Shown piece after piece: positions 33,657-45,748 of a DNA stretch of 64,000 nucleotides. Position numbers and translations under genes: made by a program. Under the pieces are notes generated by a model, which saw only the letters and a list, made by a program, of their open reading frames with translations, was not told where the DNA came from and made no database searches. Source of the stretch: Marmoricola endophyticus. Lineage in GTDB: Bacteria > Actinomycetota > Actinomycetes > Propionibacteriales > Nocardioidaceae. The stretch spans positions 3,299,217-3,363,216 of the forward strand of contig NZ_BMKQ01000001.1 in NCBI RefSeq assembly GCF_014644415.1. The letters are read 5' to 3'. Position 1 is the stretch's first letter; each line of letters opens with the position of its first letter.

Positions 33657-35156
33657 ATGCCACCCGTCTCTTCCCCCGGGTCGCTCGCTGTCTCGTACGA
33701 CGACGTGCGCCACCAGGTGAGCCGGGCCGCCCACGCCCGTGCCCGGATGCGCTTTCGCCGCGCGCTGACGCTGATGGCGATGACGCTGCTGCTGCCCGGC
33801 TCCGCGCAGATCGCGGCCGGCAGCAAGACGGTCGGCCGGATCGCGCTGCGCGTGGTGGCCGGGCTGCTGGTCACGGTGGTGCTGCTGCTCGGGATCGGCC
33901 TGATCTTCTCCGGCTTCGTCTACTGGCTGCTGGCGAACACGCTCGTGCTCGGCCTGGTCAAGTACGGCCTCATGCTCGTGGCGCTCGGCTGGGCGTACCT
34001 CTTCCTCGACGCCTGGCGCCTCGGCGACCCGATGCGGCTGCGGCAGAAGCAGCGCCTGGCGATGGTCGGCGTGAACGGCTTCCTCTGCTTCGCCGTCGCC
34101 GGGTCGCTGCTGTTCGCCTCCCACATCGTCACGGTCCAGCGGGACTTCATCGCGACGATGTTCACCTCCGACACGGTGACCCAGGCCCACGGCGGCCGCT
34201 ACAACGTGCTGCTCCTCGGTGGTGACTCCGGCAAGACCCGCTGGGGTCTGCGGCCGGACAGCCTCACCGTCGCGAGCATCGACGCCGACAGCGGCCGGAC
34301 GGTGCTGTTCGGGCTGCCGCGGAACATGCAGAACTTCACCTTCCCCGAGGGCTCGACGATGGCCAAGGCCTTCCCGAAGGGGTACGACTGCGACACCTGC
34401 GAGCTGAACTCGCTGGTCACGTGGGCGAACGACCACAAGGACAAGTTCCCCGGCGTCGCCAACCCGGGGATCGAGGCCACCGAGCAGGCCGTCGAGGGGA
34501 TCACCGGCCTGAAGATCAACTACTACGCGATGGTCAACCTGGGCGGCTTCCGCAAGCTGGTCGACGCCGTCGGCGGCGTCACCCTCAACGTGCGCGACCG
34601 GATCCCGAAGGGCGCGCTCGGCGACTTCGACGGCAAGTCCTACATCGAGCCCGGCCGGCAGAAGCTGGACGGCGCGGACACGCTGTGGTTCGCCCGCTCC
34701 CGGATGGCGGCCGACGACTACTCGCGGATGGCGCGGCAGAAGTGCGTGATGAGCGCGATGCTGCACCAGCTCGACCCGAAGACGGTCGTGCTCAACATCG
34801 GCAAGATCGCCGACGCCGGCGCGGCGATGGTCGAGACCGACGTCCCCGGCTCCGAGCTCGACACGTTCATGCAGCTCGCGCTGAAGTCGCGCTCGCTGCC
34901 GACCCGGACGGTCTCCTTCGTGCCGCCACTGGTGAAGACCTACGACCCCGACATCGCCAAGATCCACAGCGTGGTCGAGAAGACGATCAAGGGCGAGAAG
35001 TCGAGCGCCGACACCAAGAAGGCGGTGCAGGCGGCACCGAAGTCGGACTCGCAGGGGTTCGCCAAGACCAAGTCGCAGACCACCGGCGGCTCGATCGGCA
35101 ACATCAAGCAGGGCTACGCGGCGAACCAGACCGCTGACCTGTCGGGCTCCTGCTGA
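33657..35156 (+). CDS. LCP family protein with multi-pass N-terminus
   Basis: A 499-residue LCP protein distinguished by three or four membrane helices in residues 35-160, before the extracytoplasmic domain (YNVLLLGGDSGKTRWGLRPD, SIDADSGRTVLFGLPR, WFARSRMAADDYSRMARQK). It likely joins a cell-wall glycopolymer to peptidoglycan, and stands at the head of a galactan locus. AGGAAGG seven bases before ATG 33657 is a clear ribosome-binding site, unlike most neighbours. Confidence 0.9.
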   Translation: MPPVSSPGSLAVSYDDVRHQVSRAAHARARMRFRRALTLMAMTLLLPGSAQIAAGSKTVGRIALRVVAGLLVTVVLLLGIGLIFSGFVYWLLANTLVLGLVKYGLMLVALGWAYLFLDAWRLGDPMRLRQKQRLAMVGVNGFLCFAVAGSLLFASHIVTVQRDFIATMFTSDTVTQAHGGRYNVLLLGGDSGKTRWGLRPDSLTVASIDADSGRTVLFGLPRNMQNFTFPEGSTMAKAFPKGYDCDTCELNSLVTWANDHKDKFPGVANPGIEATEQAVEGITGLKINYYAMVNLGGFRKLVDAVGGVTLNVRDRIPKGALGDFDGKSYIEPGRQKLDGADTLWFARSRMAADDYSRMARQKCVMSAMLHQLDPKTVVLNIGKIADAGAAMVETDVPGSELDTFMQLALKSRSLPTRTVSFVPPLVKTYDPDIAKIHSVVEKTIKGEKSSADTKKAVQAAPKSDSQGFAKTKSQTTGGSIGNIKQGYAANQTADLSGSC

Positions 35157-35176
35157 ATGACGGTGGGCCGCTCGCG

Positions 35177-35287
35177 GGGTCTCGACGCGCTCCCTTCGAC
35201 AGCCTCAGGACGTCGCGCTGGCGCTCGCTGCTCGACCGCCGGTGGTCGAGCCCGAAGCGAGCTCTGCGAGCGAGGACGTCGAGACCC
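35177..35287. repeat. Full-length dispersed palindromic (REP-like) repeat
   Basis: The element begins GGGTCTCGACG and ends with the exact complement CGTCGAGACCC. An inner GCTCGACC/GGTCGAGC palindrome lies at 35230-35251. It fills the gap between the LCP gene and the first glycosyltransferase and could fold into a long hairpin in RNA. Related copies are at 3201-3267 and 58839-58939. Confidence 0.75.
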
Positions 35288-35340
35288 GGTGACGTGGGCA
35301 CGGCGGTGACCCGAGCACGGTGCGCCTAGACTCGCGCGGC

Positions 35341-36281
35341 GTGCCTGCTGAGACCGACGAGCGCCCGCGGATCGTCGCGGTCTCGGTGACCTTCGACCGC
35401 CGCGAGCTCGTCACCCGGCTCGTACGCGCGGTGACGGCGGGCAGCGTCGTCCCCGACGAGATCGTGGTCGTGGACAACGCGTCCCGCGACGACACCGTCG
35501 CCGCACTGGAGGCGCTGGCCGGCGAGCTGGACGTGCCGCTGCGCGTCGTACGCCTGGCCAGCAACACCGGTGGTGCCGGCGGCTTCCACGCCGGGCTGGT
35601 GGACTTCCTCGCCGGTGACGCCGACCTGGTCTGGCTGATGGACGACGACGGTGTGCCCGCACCCGACTGCCTGGAGCTGCTGCTGCCACGTGTGACCTCC
35701 GGTGCGCTGGACTTCGCCGGACCCGTCGTGGTGGCCGAGGACGCCCCGGAGCGGCTGTGCTTCCCGATCCGGCTTCCCGGCGGCACCCGCGTCGCCCGCG
35801 ACGTCGCCGGGGTCGAGGCCGCCTCGACCGACGGAGTGGTCGGCGGCGTGGTCATCCCGTTCAACGGGGTGCTGCTCACCCGCGACCTCGTGCAGCGGAT
35901 CGGCACCGTCGAGGAGCGCTTCTTCATCTGGGGCGACGACGTCGAGTACCTCTGGCGCGCCGAGCGGGACGGCGCCCGGGTCGGCACCGTGGCTGCCGCA
36001 CGCTTCGCGCACCCCGCCACCGACGACCTGGGCACGCCGATGGCGTTCGGGCGTACGACGTACAACCACTCGCCCTCGGACCTCAAGCACTACTGCATGT
36101 GCCGCAACAACGTCGCCAACCTGCGCACCTACCGCGGGCTGCCCTGGGTGGCGGCGTTCGCGGCCAAGACGGTGTGGTTCTACCTGTTCACCCGTCCCGA
36201 CCTGCGGAGACTGCGGATGAGCCTCGCCGCGATGCACGACGGGTTCTGGGGGCGCTGGGGCCGGCACGAGAGGTACCTGCG

Positions 36282-36285
<4 letters not shown>
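35341..36285 (+). CDS. GT2 glycosyltransferase (galactofuranosyltransferase-like)
   Basis: A 314-residue GT-A enzyme: VSVTFDRRELVTRLVRAV, DNASRDDT, and the metal motif LMDDDG near residue 101, with the acceptor-side block FFIWGDDVEYLWRAERDGA. Its position before glf and glfT2 suggests an initiating galactofuranosyltransferase like GlfT1; this is inference. GTG 35341 is favoured because TAGACT lies eight bases upstream and the frame before it is short. Confidence 0.85.
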
Positions 36286-38453
<2,168 letters not shown>

Positions 38454-38454
<1 letters not shown>

Positions 38455-40454
38455 TGACCCGACGACTGCTGCAGCGCCAGATCATGCCGGTGGACCGCGA
38501 CGCCGACGTGCTGCCTCTCTACGTCGACCCCGAGGGGGCGGCGCTCGACGCCGACAAGTACGAGGTCGGCTCCAACCGCCAGGCCCAGCAGCTCAACGTC
38601 GCCCAGATGCGCCAGGGGGTCCGCTCGGGCGTCTCTGTGCACCCGGACCAGATCCGCTCGCGCACCGCGCTCCGGGTGCCGGCCAGCGACCGGCTGTCGT
38701 TCGGCACGTACTTCAACGCGTTCCCGGCCAGCTACTGGCGGCGCTGGAGCGTGGTCTCCGAGGTCCGCCTCACCGTCACGGTCACCGGACCCGACGCGAC
38801 GGTGATCGTCTACAAGTCCATGGCACGCGGCAACAGCCAGCGCGTCGGTGCGGAGACCTCCGAGTCCGACGGGTCCTCGACGTTCTCGTTCGACCTCAGC
38901 CTCAAGCCGTTCGTCGACGGCGGCTGGTACTGGTACGACGTCGTCGCCGGCGAGCAGGATGTCGTCGTCGAGTCCGCCGAGTGGACCGCCGAGGTGTCCG
39001 AGGACCGGTCGGCGCACGGCACCGTCGACATCGGCATCACCACGATGAACCGGCCCGACTTCTGCGCCGACCTGCTCACCCAGCTGGGTGAGGACGAGGT
39101 GCTGCGGCCCTACCTCGACACCGTGTTCGTGGTCGAGCAGGGCACCGACAAGGTGGTCGACTCCGACCGGTTCGCCAAGGCCGAGTCGGCGCTCGGCTCG
39201 ACGCTGCGGGTCATCGAGCAGGCCAACCTCGGCGGTTCCGGCGGGTACGCCCGCGGGCAGCTGGAGTCGGTGACGAAGGCGACCGCGGACTACTTCATGT
39301 GCATGGACGACGACGTCGTCTGCGAGCCGGAGGGTGTCGTCCGCGCGGTGACGTTCGCCGACCTCGCCCGTCGCCCGACGATCGTCGGCGGGCACATGTT
39401 CAACCTGTACGCCCGCAGCCGGCTGCACAGCTTCGGCGAGATCGTCCAGCCGTGGCGCTTCTGGTGGGAGTCGGCGCCCGGCGTGTTCGGCGACTGGGAC
39501 TTCTCCTCGCGCAACCTCCGCTCGACCCGCTGGCTGCACCAGCGCATCGACGTGGACTTCAACGGCTGGTTCATGTGCCTGATCCCGCGCCGCGTGCTCG
39601 AGGACGTCGGGCTGTCTCTGCCGCTGTTCATCAAGTGGGACGACTCCGAGTTCGGCCTGCGGGCCAAGGAGGCCGGCTACCCGACCGTCACCTTCCCCGG
39701 CGCCGCGGTGTGGCACATCCCGTGGACGGACAAGAACGACGCGCTGGACTGGCAGGCGTACTTCCACGTCCGCAACCGGTTCGTGGCGGCGCTGCTGCAC
39801 TCGCGCTACGCGCGCGGAGGACGGATGGTGCGCGAGGACCTCAACCACACCATCGCGCAGCTGGTCTCGATGCAGTACTCCACGGTGGAGATCCGGCACA
39901 TGGCGCTGCGCGACGTGCTGGCCGGCCCGGAGGGGCTGCACGACCTGCTGCCGACCCGGCTCGCCGAGGTCAACGCCCACCGCAAGCAGTTCACCGACGC
40001 CAGGCTGCAGTCGGACCCGGACGCGTTCGCCGCGGTCCGCCGGGAGAAGCCGCCTCGCAAGGGCAGGGACATCACCCGCGTCCCGGGCCGGCTCTCCACC
40101 CTGGTCACGGCCGGCCTCGCGCCGCTGCGCCAGCTCAAGCCGGTGCGGTCGATGTCCCGGAGCAACCCCGAGGTCGAGATCCGCGCGATGGACGCCAAGT
40201 GGTACCGGCTCGCTGCCTTCGACTCTGCGGTGGTGTCGATGAACGACGGCACGTCCGCGGCGCTGTACCAGCGCGACCCCGAGCACTTCCGTCGGCTGGT
40301 CAACGAGACCGTGGGGCTGCACCGTCGACTGCTGCAGGAGTGGCCCGACCTCGCCGAGCGCTACCGCGCCGCGCTGCCGGAGATCACCGGACCGGAGGCA
40401 TGGCGTCGTACCTTCGAGGAGACCAGTCCCGCGAGCCGGAGGGGATCTCGATGA
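38454..40454 (+). CDS. glfT2: Galactofuranosyltransferase GlfT2-like (galactan polymerase)
   Basis: A 666-residue protein with the GlfT2 layout: an N-terminal beta-sandwich (about 50-190), a GT-A domain with ITTMNRPDFCADLL, the metal motif MDDDV near residue 283, WDDSEFGLRAKEAGYPT, and a helical C-terminus. GlfT2 adds alternating beta-1,5 and beta-1,6 galactofuranose. It is translationally coupled to glf. The identity follows from length, domains and the locus. Confidence 0.92.
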
Positions 40455-41449
40455 GCGACGTCAAGGGTCGCCGCGACAACGCCGCGAAGCGCGCACGTGT
40501 CCTGTCGCGCACCAAGGCGGCGATGCCCGTCGCGCCCTCGCTGGACGGCCCGCGGACCGAGCGGGCGGTCGACGCGGAGCTGGAGTCGCCGGTGCCCAAG
40601 GGCGGCATCGTGGGCGTGCTGCAGCAGCCGTACCTGCTGCGGCTGCTCGTGCGTCGCCAGCTCGCCCAGCAGTACGCCGCCTCGCTGCTCGGCTTCTTGT
40701 GGTCCTACATCCAGCCGGCGTTCCGGTTCGTCGTCTACTTCCTGATCTTCGGCTACGTCTTCAAGATCCACCAGGGGACGCCGAACTTCGCGATCCACCT
40801 GTTCTGCGGGATCGTCTTCGTCCACTACTTCTCCGAGACCGTCAACGGCGGGGTGCGCTCGATCTGGAGCAACCGGTCGCTGGTCAAGAAGATGGCGATG
40901 CCCCGGGAGATCTTCCCGGTGTCCTCGATGCTGGTGGCGGCGTACCACACCCTGCCCCAGTTCGTGCTCCTGTCGGTGATCTGCGTGGTGGTCGGCATCA
41001 CCCCCGACTGGACCGGTCTTGCGGCGCTGCTTCTCGGCATCGCGATCATCGTGGTCTTCTCGACCGCGATCGCCCTGCTGCTCAGCGCGGTGAACGTCTA
41101 CTACCGGGACTTCCAGAACATCGTCGCCACCCTGCTGCAGATGATCCACTTCATGGTCCCGATGATGTACCCGATCTCGCGGATCCAGCAGCTCGGCGCC
41201 GACCACCCGGTGCTCTACCAGCTCTACATGGCCAACCCGGCCTGCCAGGCGGTGCTGCTGGTGCAGCGCTTCTTCTGGTACGGCACCAACAAGCACGACG
41301 GCAAGGCCGCCGGCATCAACGGCTCGGGAGGCTTCCCCCCGGACATGTTCCTGCGCGGCATCATCACGCTGGTCCTCAGCATCGTGCTGCTGTGGCTGTG
41401 CCAGAAGGCGTTCAGCCGTCTCGAGTCGAAGTTCCCGGAGCGGATCTGA
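40451..41449 (+). CDS. wzm: ABC-2 type polysaccharide exporter permease
   Basis: A 332-residue protein with a cytoplasmic N-terminal extension (1-70) and six membrane helices of an ABC-2 permease (LGFLWSYIQPAFRFVVYFLIF, KKMAMPREIFPVSSML, VNVYYRDFQNIVATLLQM, MYPIS). This matches RfbD/Wzm-type exporters of lipid-linked glycans. It overlaps the glfT2 stop by four bases. With the following ATPase it likely flips the galactan precursor. Confidence 0.92.
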   Translation: MSDVKGRRDNAAKRARVLSRTKAAMPVAPSLDGPRTERAVDAELESPVPKGGIVGVLQQPYLLRLLVRRQLAQQYAASLLGFLWSYIQPAFRFVVYFLIFGYVFKIHQGTPNFAIHLFCGIVFVHYFSETVNGGVRSIWSNRSLVKKMAMPREIFPVSSMLVAAYHTLPQFVLLSVICVVVGITPDWTGLAALLLGIAIIVVFSTAIALLLSAVNVYYRDFQNIVATLLQMIHFMVPMMYPISRIQQLGADHPVLYQLYMANPACQAVLLVQRFFWYGTNKHDGKAAGINGSGGFPPDMFLRGIITLVLSIVLLWLCQKAFSRLESKFPERI

Positions 41450-41481
41450 TGGCTGCGTCGCGAAGGGAGTCGGTCCGATGA
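41449..41481 (+). CDS. Ten-residue coupling micro-ORF between permease and ATPase
   Basis: An ATG in the permease stop (TGATG) opens ten codons, MAASRRESVR, whose TGA overlaps the ATPase start (ATGA). The phase is exact at both ends, so ribosomes could pass from one gene to the next through it. AAGGGAG inside it is also the ribosome-binding site of the ATPase. It may be incidental. Confidence 0.3.
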   Translation: MAASRRESVR

Positions 41482-42296
41482 GCGTGTCCATCGAGGTGGA
41501 GAACGTCAGCAAGGTGTTCTCGATGCACTACCACCGCACGCTCAAGCAGCTGAGCGTCGGCATGGTCAAGCGCCAGGAGACGAGCAAGACCTTCCAGGCC
41601 CTGACCGACGTGAGCTTCACCGTCGAGCAGGGCGAGGCCGTGGGCCTGATGGGGCTCAACGGCTCGGGCAAGTCCACCTTGCTCAAGCTGATCAACGGGG
41701 TGATGAAGCCTGACGTCGGCACGATCCGGACCCGGGGCCGGATCGCCGGCCTGATCGCGACGGGCGCCGGCTTCCAGCCGCAGCTCTCGGGTCGCGACAA
41801 CCTGTTCCTCAACGCCGCGATCCTGGGGATGAACGAGGCCGAGACGAAGGCGAAGTTCGACGAGATCGTCGACTTCGCCGACATCGGTGAGTTCCTCGAC
41901 ACCCCGGTCTCGCACTACTCCTCGGGCATGTACGCCCGGCTCGGGTTCTCGATCGCGGTGCACGTCGACGCCGACGTCTTCCTCGCCGACGAGGTCCTCG
42001 CGGTGGGGGACCGGCCGTTCAAGCAGAAGTGCATGGCCAAGATGCAGGAGATCCGCAGCCAGGGGACGACCATCTTCTACGTCAGCCACGCCGCGGCCTC
42101 CGTGGAGTCGATGTGCGACCGGATCCTCGTGCTCGAGTCCGGCAACCTGAACTACGACTCCAAGGTGGTGCCGGACGGAAGCGTGCAGGGCGGCATCCGC
42201 TACCTGCACTACGACGAGCCCGAGACAGACGCCGGTGACGAGGTCTCGTCCGGGGTGTCGGCCCGCAGCGATGCCGCACTGGGAGCCGACATCTGA
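41478..42296 (+). CDS. wzt: ABC polysaccharide exporter ATPase
   Basis: A 272-residue ATP-binding subunit: Walker A GLNGSGKST near residue 58, signature SHYSSGMYARLGF, Walker B VFLADEVLAVGD and H-loop FYVSHA. It ends in a short tail without the carbohydrate-binding domain of longer Wzt proteins, like RfbE of the galactan system. AAGGGAG is at nine bases before ATG 41478. It pairs with the permease upstream. Confidence 0.93.
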   Translation: MSVSIEVENVSKVFSMHYHRTLKQLSVGMVKRQETSKTFQALTDVSFTVEQGEAVGLMGLNGSGKSTLLKLINGVMKPDVGTIRTRGRIAGLIATGAGFQPQLSGRDNLFLNAAILGMNEAETKAKFDEIVDFADIGEFLDTPVSHYSSGMYARLGFSIAVHVDADVFLADEVLAVGDRPFKQKCMAKMQEIRSQGTTIFYVSHAAASVESMCDRILVLESGNLNYDSKVVPDGSVQGGIRYLHYDEPETDAGDEVSSGVSARSDAALGADI

Positions 42297-42331
42297 CGCC
42301 CGGTGCAGCGCCGGTGGATTTGACAATCGCC

Positions 42332-42375
42332 ATAAATACAGCCGTGTAATTCTCGAATTACACGGCTGTATTTAT
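42332..42375. terminator. Perfect 21-bp hairpin after the exporter operon
   Basis: Bases 42332-42352 are exactly complementary to 42355-42375 around a two-base loop. The arms are AT-rich (AAATACAGCC, GTGTAATT) in a GC-rich genome and the right arm ends in TTTAT followed by TTTC. It most likely ends transcription of the galactan operon, in either direction. TTGACA lies at 42320-42325, just before it. Confidence 0.6.
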
Positions 42376-42501
42376 TTCTGATCTCTTCCGTGACGCGTGT
42401 TGCTGATGTGAAACTCGGTGCGTCGTTTCCCTTTTCCTGGCATTTTCCGGGGTCAGGGTGGCGATGCGCCGACCCTTCCCCAGCCGCTCGGAGCCGTCCG
42501 C

Positions 42502-45345
42502 ATGTCGAAGTCCCGCTACGTCACCTTCTGCCAGCAGCTCCTCGCCACGGCCGTGGTGATGGCGCTCGCGTTCACCGCCGCCGGGGTCCTCGACCTGCGG
42601 ATCACACCGGGCTCGGACGAGAGGAGCACCGCACCCCAGGAGTCGGCCGCCGAGGCGCCGGTCGCCCCGAAGCCGGTGGCGCCGCGCGTGCGGCAGGTCT
42701 CGTTCGGCGAGAAGCCGGCCCCGACGCAGCAGCCTGCTGCGCCCGAGCTGCGCGGGATGCCGCAGGTCGCGACCTCCGGCACCCAGGCGGTCAGCGGACT
42801 GGCCACCGTCGGGGTCACCTGGGACCGGACCGACCCGCAGCCGGAGGACGGGATCGAGGCGCAGGTCCGCACCCTGTCCGCCAACCGGTGGAGCGGCTGG
42901 GAGGCGCTGGAGTACCACGACGACCACGGTCCCGACGCCGGGGACGCCGACGAGCGCGACGGCACCGACCCCTCCGTGGTCGGGAAGGCCGAGAAGGTCG
43001 AGGTCCGCGTGTTCAGCGCCCAGCGCCGCGCACCGAAGGGCCTGCGGGTCGTCCTGATCGACCCGGGCACGAACCGGTCCGAGGTCGCGAAGCCCGCGCT
43101 GGACCGCTCGGGGACGGTGCCGTCCGACCAGGGCGATCTCGAGCTGTCGTCGGCGTCGACGGCGACGAAGGTGAGCGCCCCGCAGCCGAAGATCTACTCC
43201 CGCGCCCAGTGGGGCGCCGACGAGCGGATCCGCGAGAGCGGGAACCCGTCGTACGGCACCATCCAGGGCGGATTCGTGCACCACACCGTCAACGCGAACA
43301 ACTACACCGAGGCACAGGTCCCGGCCCTGATCCGAGGGATCTACGCCTATCACGTCAAGGGTCGTGGCTGGCGCGACCTCGGCTACAACTTCCTCATCGA
43401 CCGCTTCGGCAAGATCTGGGAGGGCCGGTACGGAGGCATCACCAAGGCCGTCCAGGGCGCCCACACCGAGGGCTACAACGAGGTCTCCTTCGCCGGCTCC
43501 GCGATCGGCAACTTCGACGTCGCCCAGCCGCCCCAGGCGGTCGTGAACGCGTTCGCGTCGCTGATGGCCTGGAAGCTGTCGCTCTACGGCATCCGGGCCG
43601 ACTCGATGGTCACCATGAAGGGCCGACGCTTCCACGCGATCAGCGGCCACCGGGACACCAAGTCGACCGCGTGCCCGGGGAAGTACCTCTACGCGAAGAT
43701 CCCGGAGATCCGCACGCGCGCGACGGCGATCCAGACCAAGGCCAGCACGCCGACGCCCACCCCCAAGCCCACCCCGACGCCGACCCCGACGCCGACGCCG
43801 ACCCCGACCGTGCCCAACGGGCCCGCGATCACCCCGAAGGCGGCCTCCCAGCTGCCCACCTCGCTCAACGTCCTCGGCAGCTCCTGGCCGGACCTGTACG
43901 TGCGGGAGAAGGGCAGCAACAAGATCCGCGTGCTGCAGACCGGCGGCCAGCTCGGCTTCTCCGCTCCGGCGATCTCGACACGTCCGTGGTCGGGCTTCGA
44001 CACGCTCACCCTGGCCGGCGACCTGAACGGCGACGGCTTGGGAGACCTGGTCGCGCGGAACAAGGCGGACCGGAGGACGTACGTCTTCGCGGGCAACGGT
44101 GCGGGCGCCTTCCCGACGACGCTCGGCTACACCGGCGCCTACGCGGCCTACCGCTGGTTGGTCGGCGCCGGCGACGTCGACGGCGACGGGAAGCCCGACC
44201 TGGTGGCCGGCGACGCGCAGAACCGGCTGCTGCTGGTGCGCGGCAACGGCAAGGGCGGCTTCCTGGCGCCGCAGGTCCTCTCGTCGGGCTGGGGGACGAA
44301 GGTCGTCTCCGCCGTGGCGGACGTGACCGGCGACGGACACCCCGACCTGCTGGTCAAGGGGACCGACGGCAAGCTCGCCGCGACCCCCACCTACGGCGCG
44401 AGGATCGGCGCCGCCCGGGCGCTTCCGGTCCCGGTCACGGCTGCGTCGACGGTCGTCGCCGGAGACATCACCGGCGACAAGCGGCCCGACGTGCTGGTCC
44501 GCGGTGCCGACGGGCGGACCATGGCCTACCTCGGCAACGGCGCCGGGTCGGTGAGCCCGCGGCCGTACGGACCGTTCGGCTCGCTGGCCGGGATCGCCAT
44601 GCCCAGCGCCGGTCCGGTCAACCCGGGCGGCGGTCTGCGGATCGTCGGTGGGGGAGCCTCGAACCGGCTGGCCGCCTTCACCAGCAACCAGCGCCCGAAC
44701 CTCGCCGGCATCAGCGCGACCTCGCTGACGCTGCCCGACGCGGCCCAGCTGCTCAACGTCGGCGACTGGAACGGCGACGGCAGGGCCGACCTCGCCTCGC
44801 GGGCCGCGACCAGCGACTACCTGTGGATCCGGCTGGGCGACGGCAAGGGCGGCTTCGGCTCGATGCAGCTGATGGGCAAGGGCTTCGCCGGCGTCAAGCA
44901 GCTCGCCGCCGTCGGTGACGTCACCGGTGACAACCGGCCGGACCTGGTGGGCCGCACCGCCTCCGGGGTGATGGTGGTCTACGCCGGCGACGGTGCCCAC
45001 GCGGTCAAGGCTCCGTTCAGGGCCCCCGCCAAGCTGCGCTCGTTCAACCAGATCGGGTCGGCGCTGTGGAACGGGACGGACGTCGGGTCGCTGCTGTTGT
45101 CCGCCGGCGGCGGGTTCACCCCGTACGCCCCCGGTCGCGCCGCTGCCGCCCTCGCGGCCGTCGCCCCGGCCGGGTCGCTGGACTGGGTGATCGGTCCCGG
45201 TGACCTCGACGGTGACCGGGTCCCCGACCTGGTGGTGCGCGACAAGGCCTCGGGCGACGTCTACCTGGTGCCCGGCACCGCTACCGGCTTCGGACCGCGA
45301 CGCCTGCTCGCGCCCGGCCTCAGCACGTACGACCTGGGCGGCTGA
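42502..45345 (+). CDS. Secreted N-acetylmuramoyl-L-alanine amidase with FG-GAP repeats
   Basis: A 947-residue exported protein. Signal-like helix at about 10-30; an unassigned beta region to about 220; a PGRP/Amidase_2 domain at about 230-410 with GGFVHHTVNANNYTEAQ, YNFLIDRFGKIWEGRYGG and ISGHRDTKSTACPG carrying the zinc ligands; a Pro-Thr linker near 415-435; then seven or more FG-GAP/VCBS repeats with DLNGDGLGDLV-type calcium loops. It cleaves the peptide from muramic acid in the wall. GGAG lies eight bases before ATG 42502. It follows the exporter genes. Confidence 0.92.
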   Translation: MSKSRYVTFCQQLLATAVVMALAFTAAGVLDLRITPGSDERSTAPQESAAEAPVAPKPVAPRVRQVSFGEKPAPTQQPAAPELRGMPQVATSGTQAVSGLATVGVTWDRTDPQPEDGIEAQVRTLSANRWSGWEALEYHDDHGPDAGDADERDGTDPSVVGKAEKVEVRVFSAQRRAPKGLRVVLIDPGTNRSEVAKPALDRSGTVPSDQGDLELSSASTATKVSAPQPKIYSRAQWGADERIRESGNPSYGTIQGGFVHHTVNANNYTEAQVPALIRGIYAYHVKGRGWRDLGYNFLIDRFGKIWEGRYGGITKAVQGAHTEGYNEVSFAGSAIGNFDVAQPPQAVVNAFASLMAWKLSLYGIRADSMVTMKGRRFHAISGHRDTKSTACPGKYLYAKIPEIRTRATAIQTKASTPTPTPKPTPTPTPTPTPTPTVPNGPAITPKAASQLPTSLNVLGSSWPDLYVREKGSNKIRVLQTGGQLGFSAPAISTRPWSGFDTLTLAGDLNGDGLGDLVARNKADRRTYVFAGNGAGAFPTTLGYTGAYAAYRWLVGAGDVDGDGKPDLVAGDAQNRLLLVRGNGKGGFLAPQVLSSGWGTKVVSAVADVTGDGHPDLLVKGTDGKLAATPTYGARIGAARALPVPVTAASTVVAGDITGDKRPDVLVRGADGRTMAYLGNGAGSVSPRPYGPFGSLAGIAMPSAGPVNPGGGLRIVGGGASNRLAAFTSNQRPNLAGISATSLTLPDAAQLLNVGDWNGDGRADLASRAATSDYLWIRLGDGKGGFGSMQLMGKGFAGVKQLAAVGDVTGDNRPDLVGRTASGVMVVYAGDGAHAVKAPFRAPAKLRSFNQIGSALWNGTDVGSLLLSAGGGFTPYAPGRAAAALAAVAPAGSLDWVIGPGDLDGDRVPDLVVRDKASGDVYLVPGTATGFGPRRLLAPGLSTYDLGG
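43747..43811 (+). repeat. Pro-Thr microsatellite (six-base period) in the amidase linker
   Basis: Alternating CCGACG/CCGACC hexamers encode a run of Thr-Pro pairs between catalytic domain and FG-GAP repeats. Such tracts can change length by slippage without frame loss. Confidence 0.7.
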
Positions 45346-45368
45346 CCGGCGGTGGCAGACTCCTCGAG

Positions 45369-45745
45369 GTGACCGGCCTGCACCCGCTGCTCGCCGGCCG
45401 CGGGAGCCCGACCGCGTTCGATGGCGCTGCGGAGGTCACGGACGAGGAGGCCGCCACGCTGCTGGAGGCGGCGCGGTGGGCACCGTCGGCCGGCAACTCC
45501 CAGCCGTGGGCCTTCGTCCTCGCCCGGCGGGGCACCGTCTGTACGTCCGTCAGCTCCGGGCGTTCGACCGTGAGGGTGTCGCCGCCGACTTCGAGGTCTC
45601 GCCCGGGTGGCAGGTGAGCACGATGTCGGCGATCGGCTCGGTCGTGCCCGCAGCGCCCGGCGAGCCGCCGCGTCCCGAGGAGCCCCGAGTCCGCCGGGCC
45701 GGCGACGACCTGGTCTGGCCGCGGGCGGGCGTCACCGAGCGCTGA
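45369..45745 (+). pseudogene. Nitroreductase-family remnant (internal deletion and frameshift)
   Basis: The first 55 codons (LHPLLAGRGSPTAFDG, LLEAARWAPSAGNSQPWAFV) are the FMN-binding start of a nitroreductase. At about 45535 the frame changes and a C-terminal piece follows in another frame (LYVRQLRAFDREGVAADFEV, STMSAIG). About half of a normal 200-residue protein is missing, so function is lost. CAGACT seven bases before GTG 45369 may be the old leaderless -10. Confidence 0.7.
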
Positions 45746-45748
45746 GGG

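Noticed and set aside
43747-43811. Hexamer repeats as a CRISPR-like or VNTR locus
   Set aside because: They are inside the amidase frame and encode an ordinary Pro-Thr linker.
42358-45000. An 880-codon open frame on the minus strand opposite the amidase
   Set aside because: It mirrors the amidase gene, has repetitive Arg/Gly/Asp composition and no domain; long antisense frames are common at this GC content.
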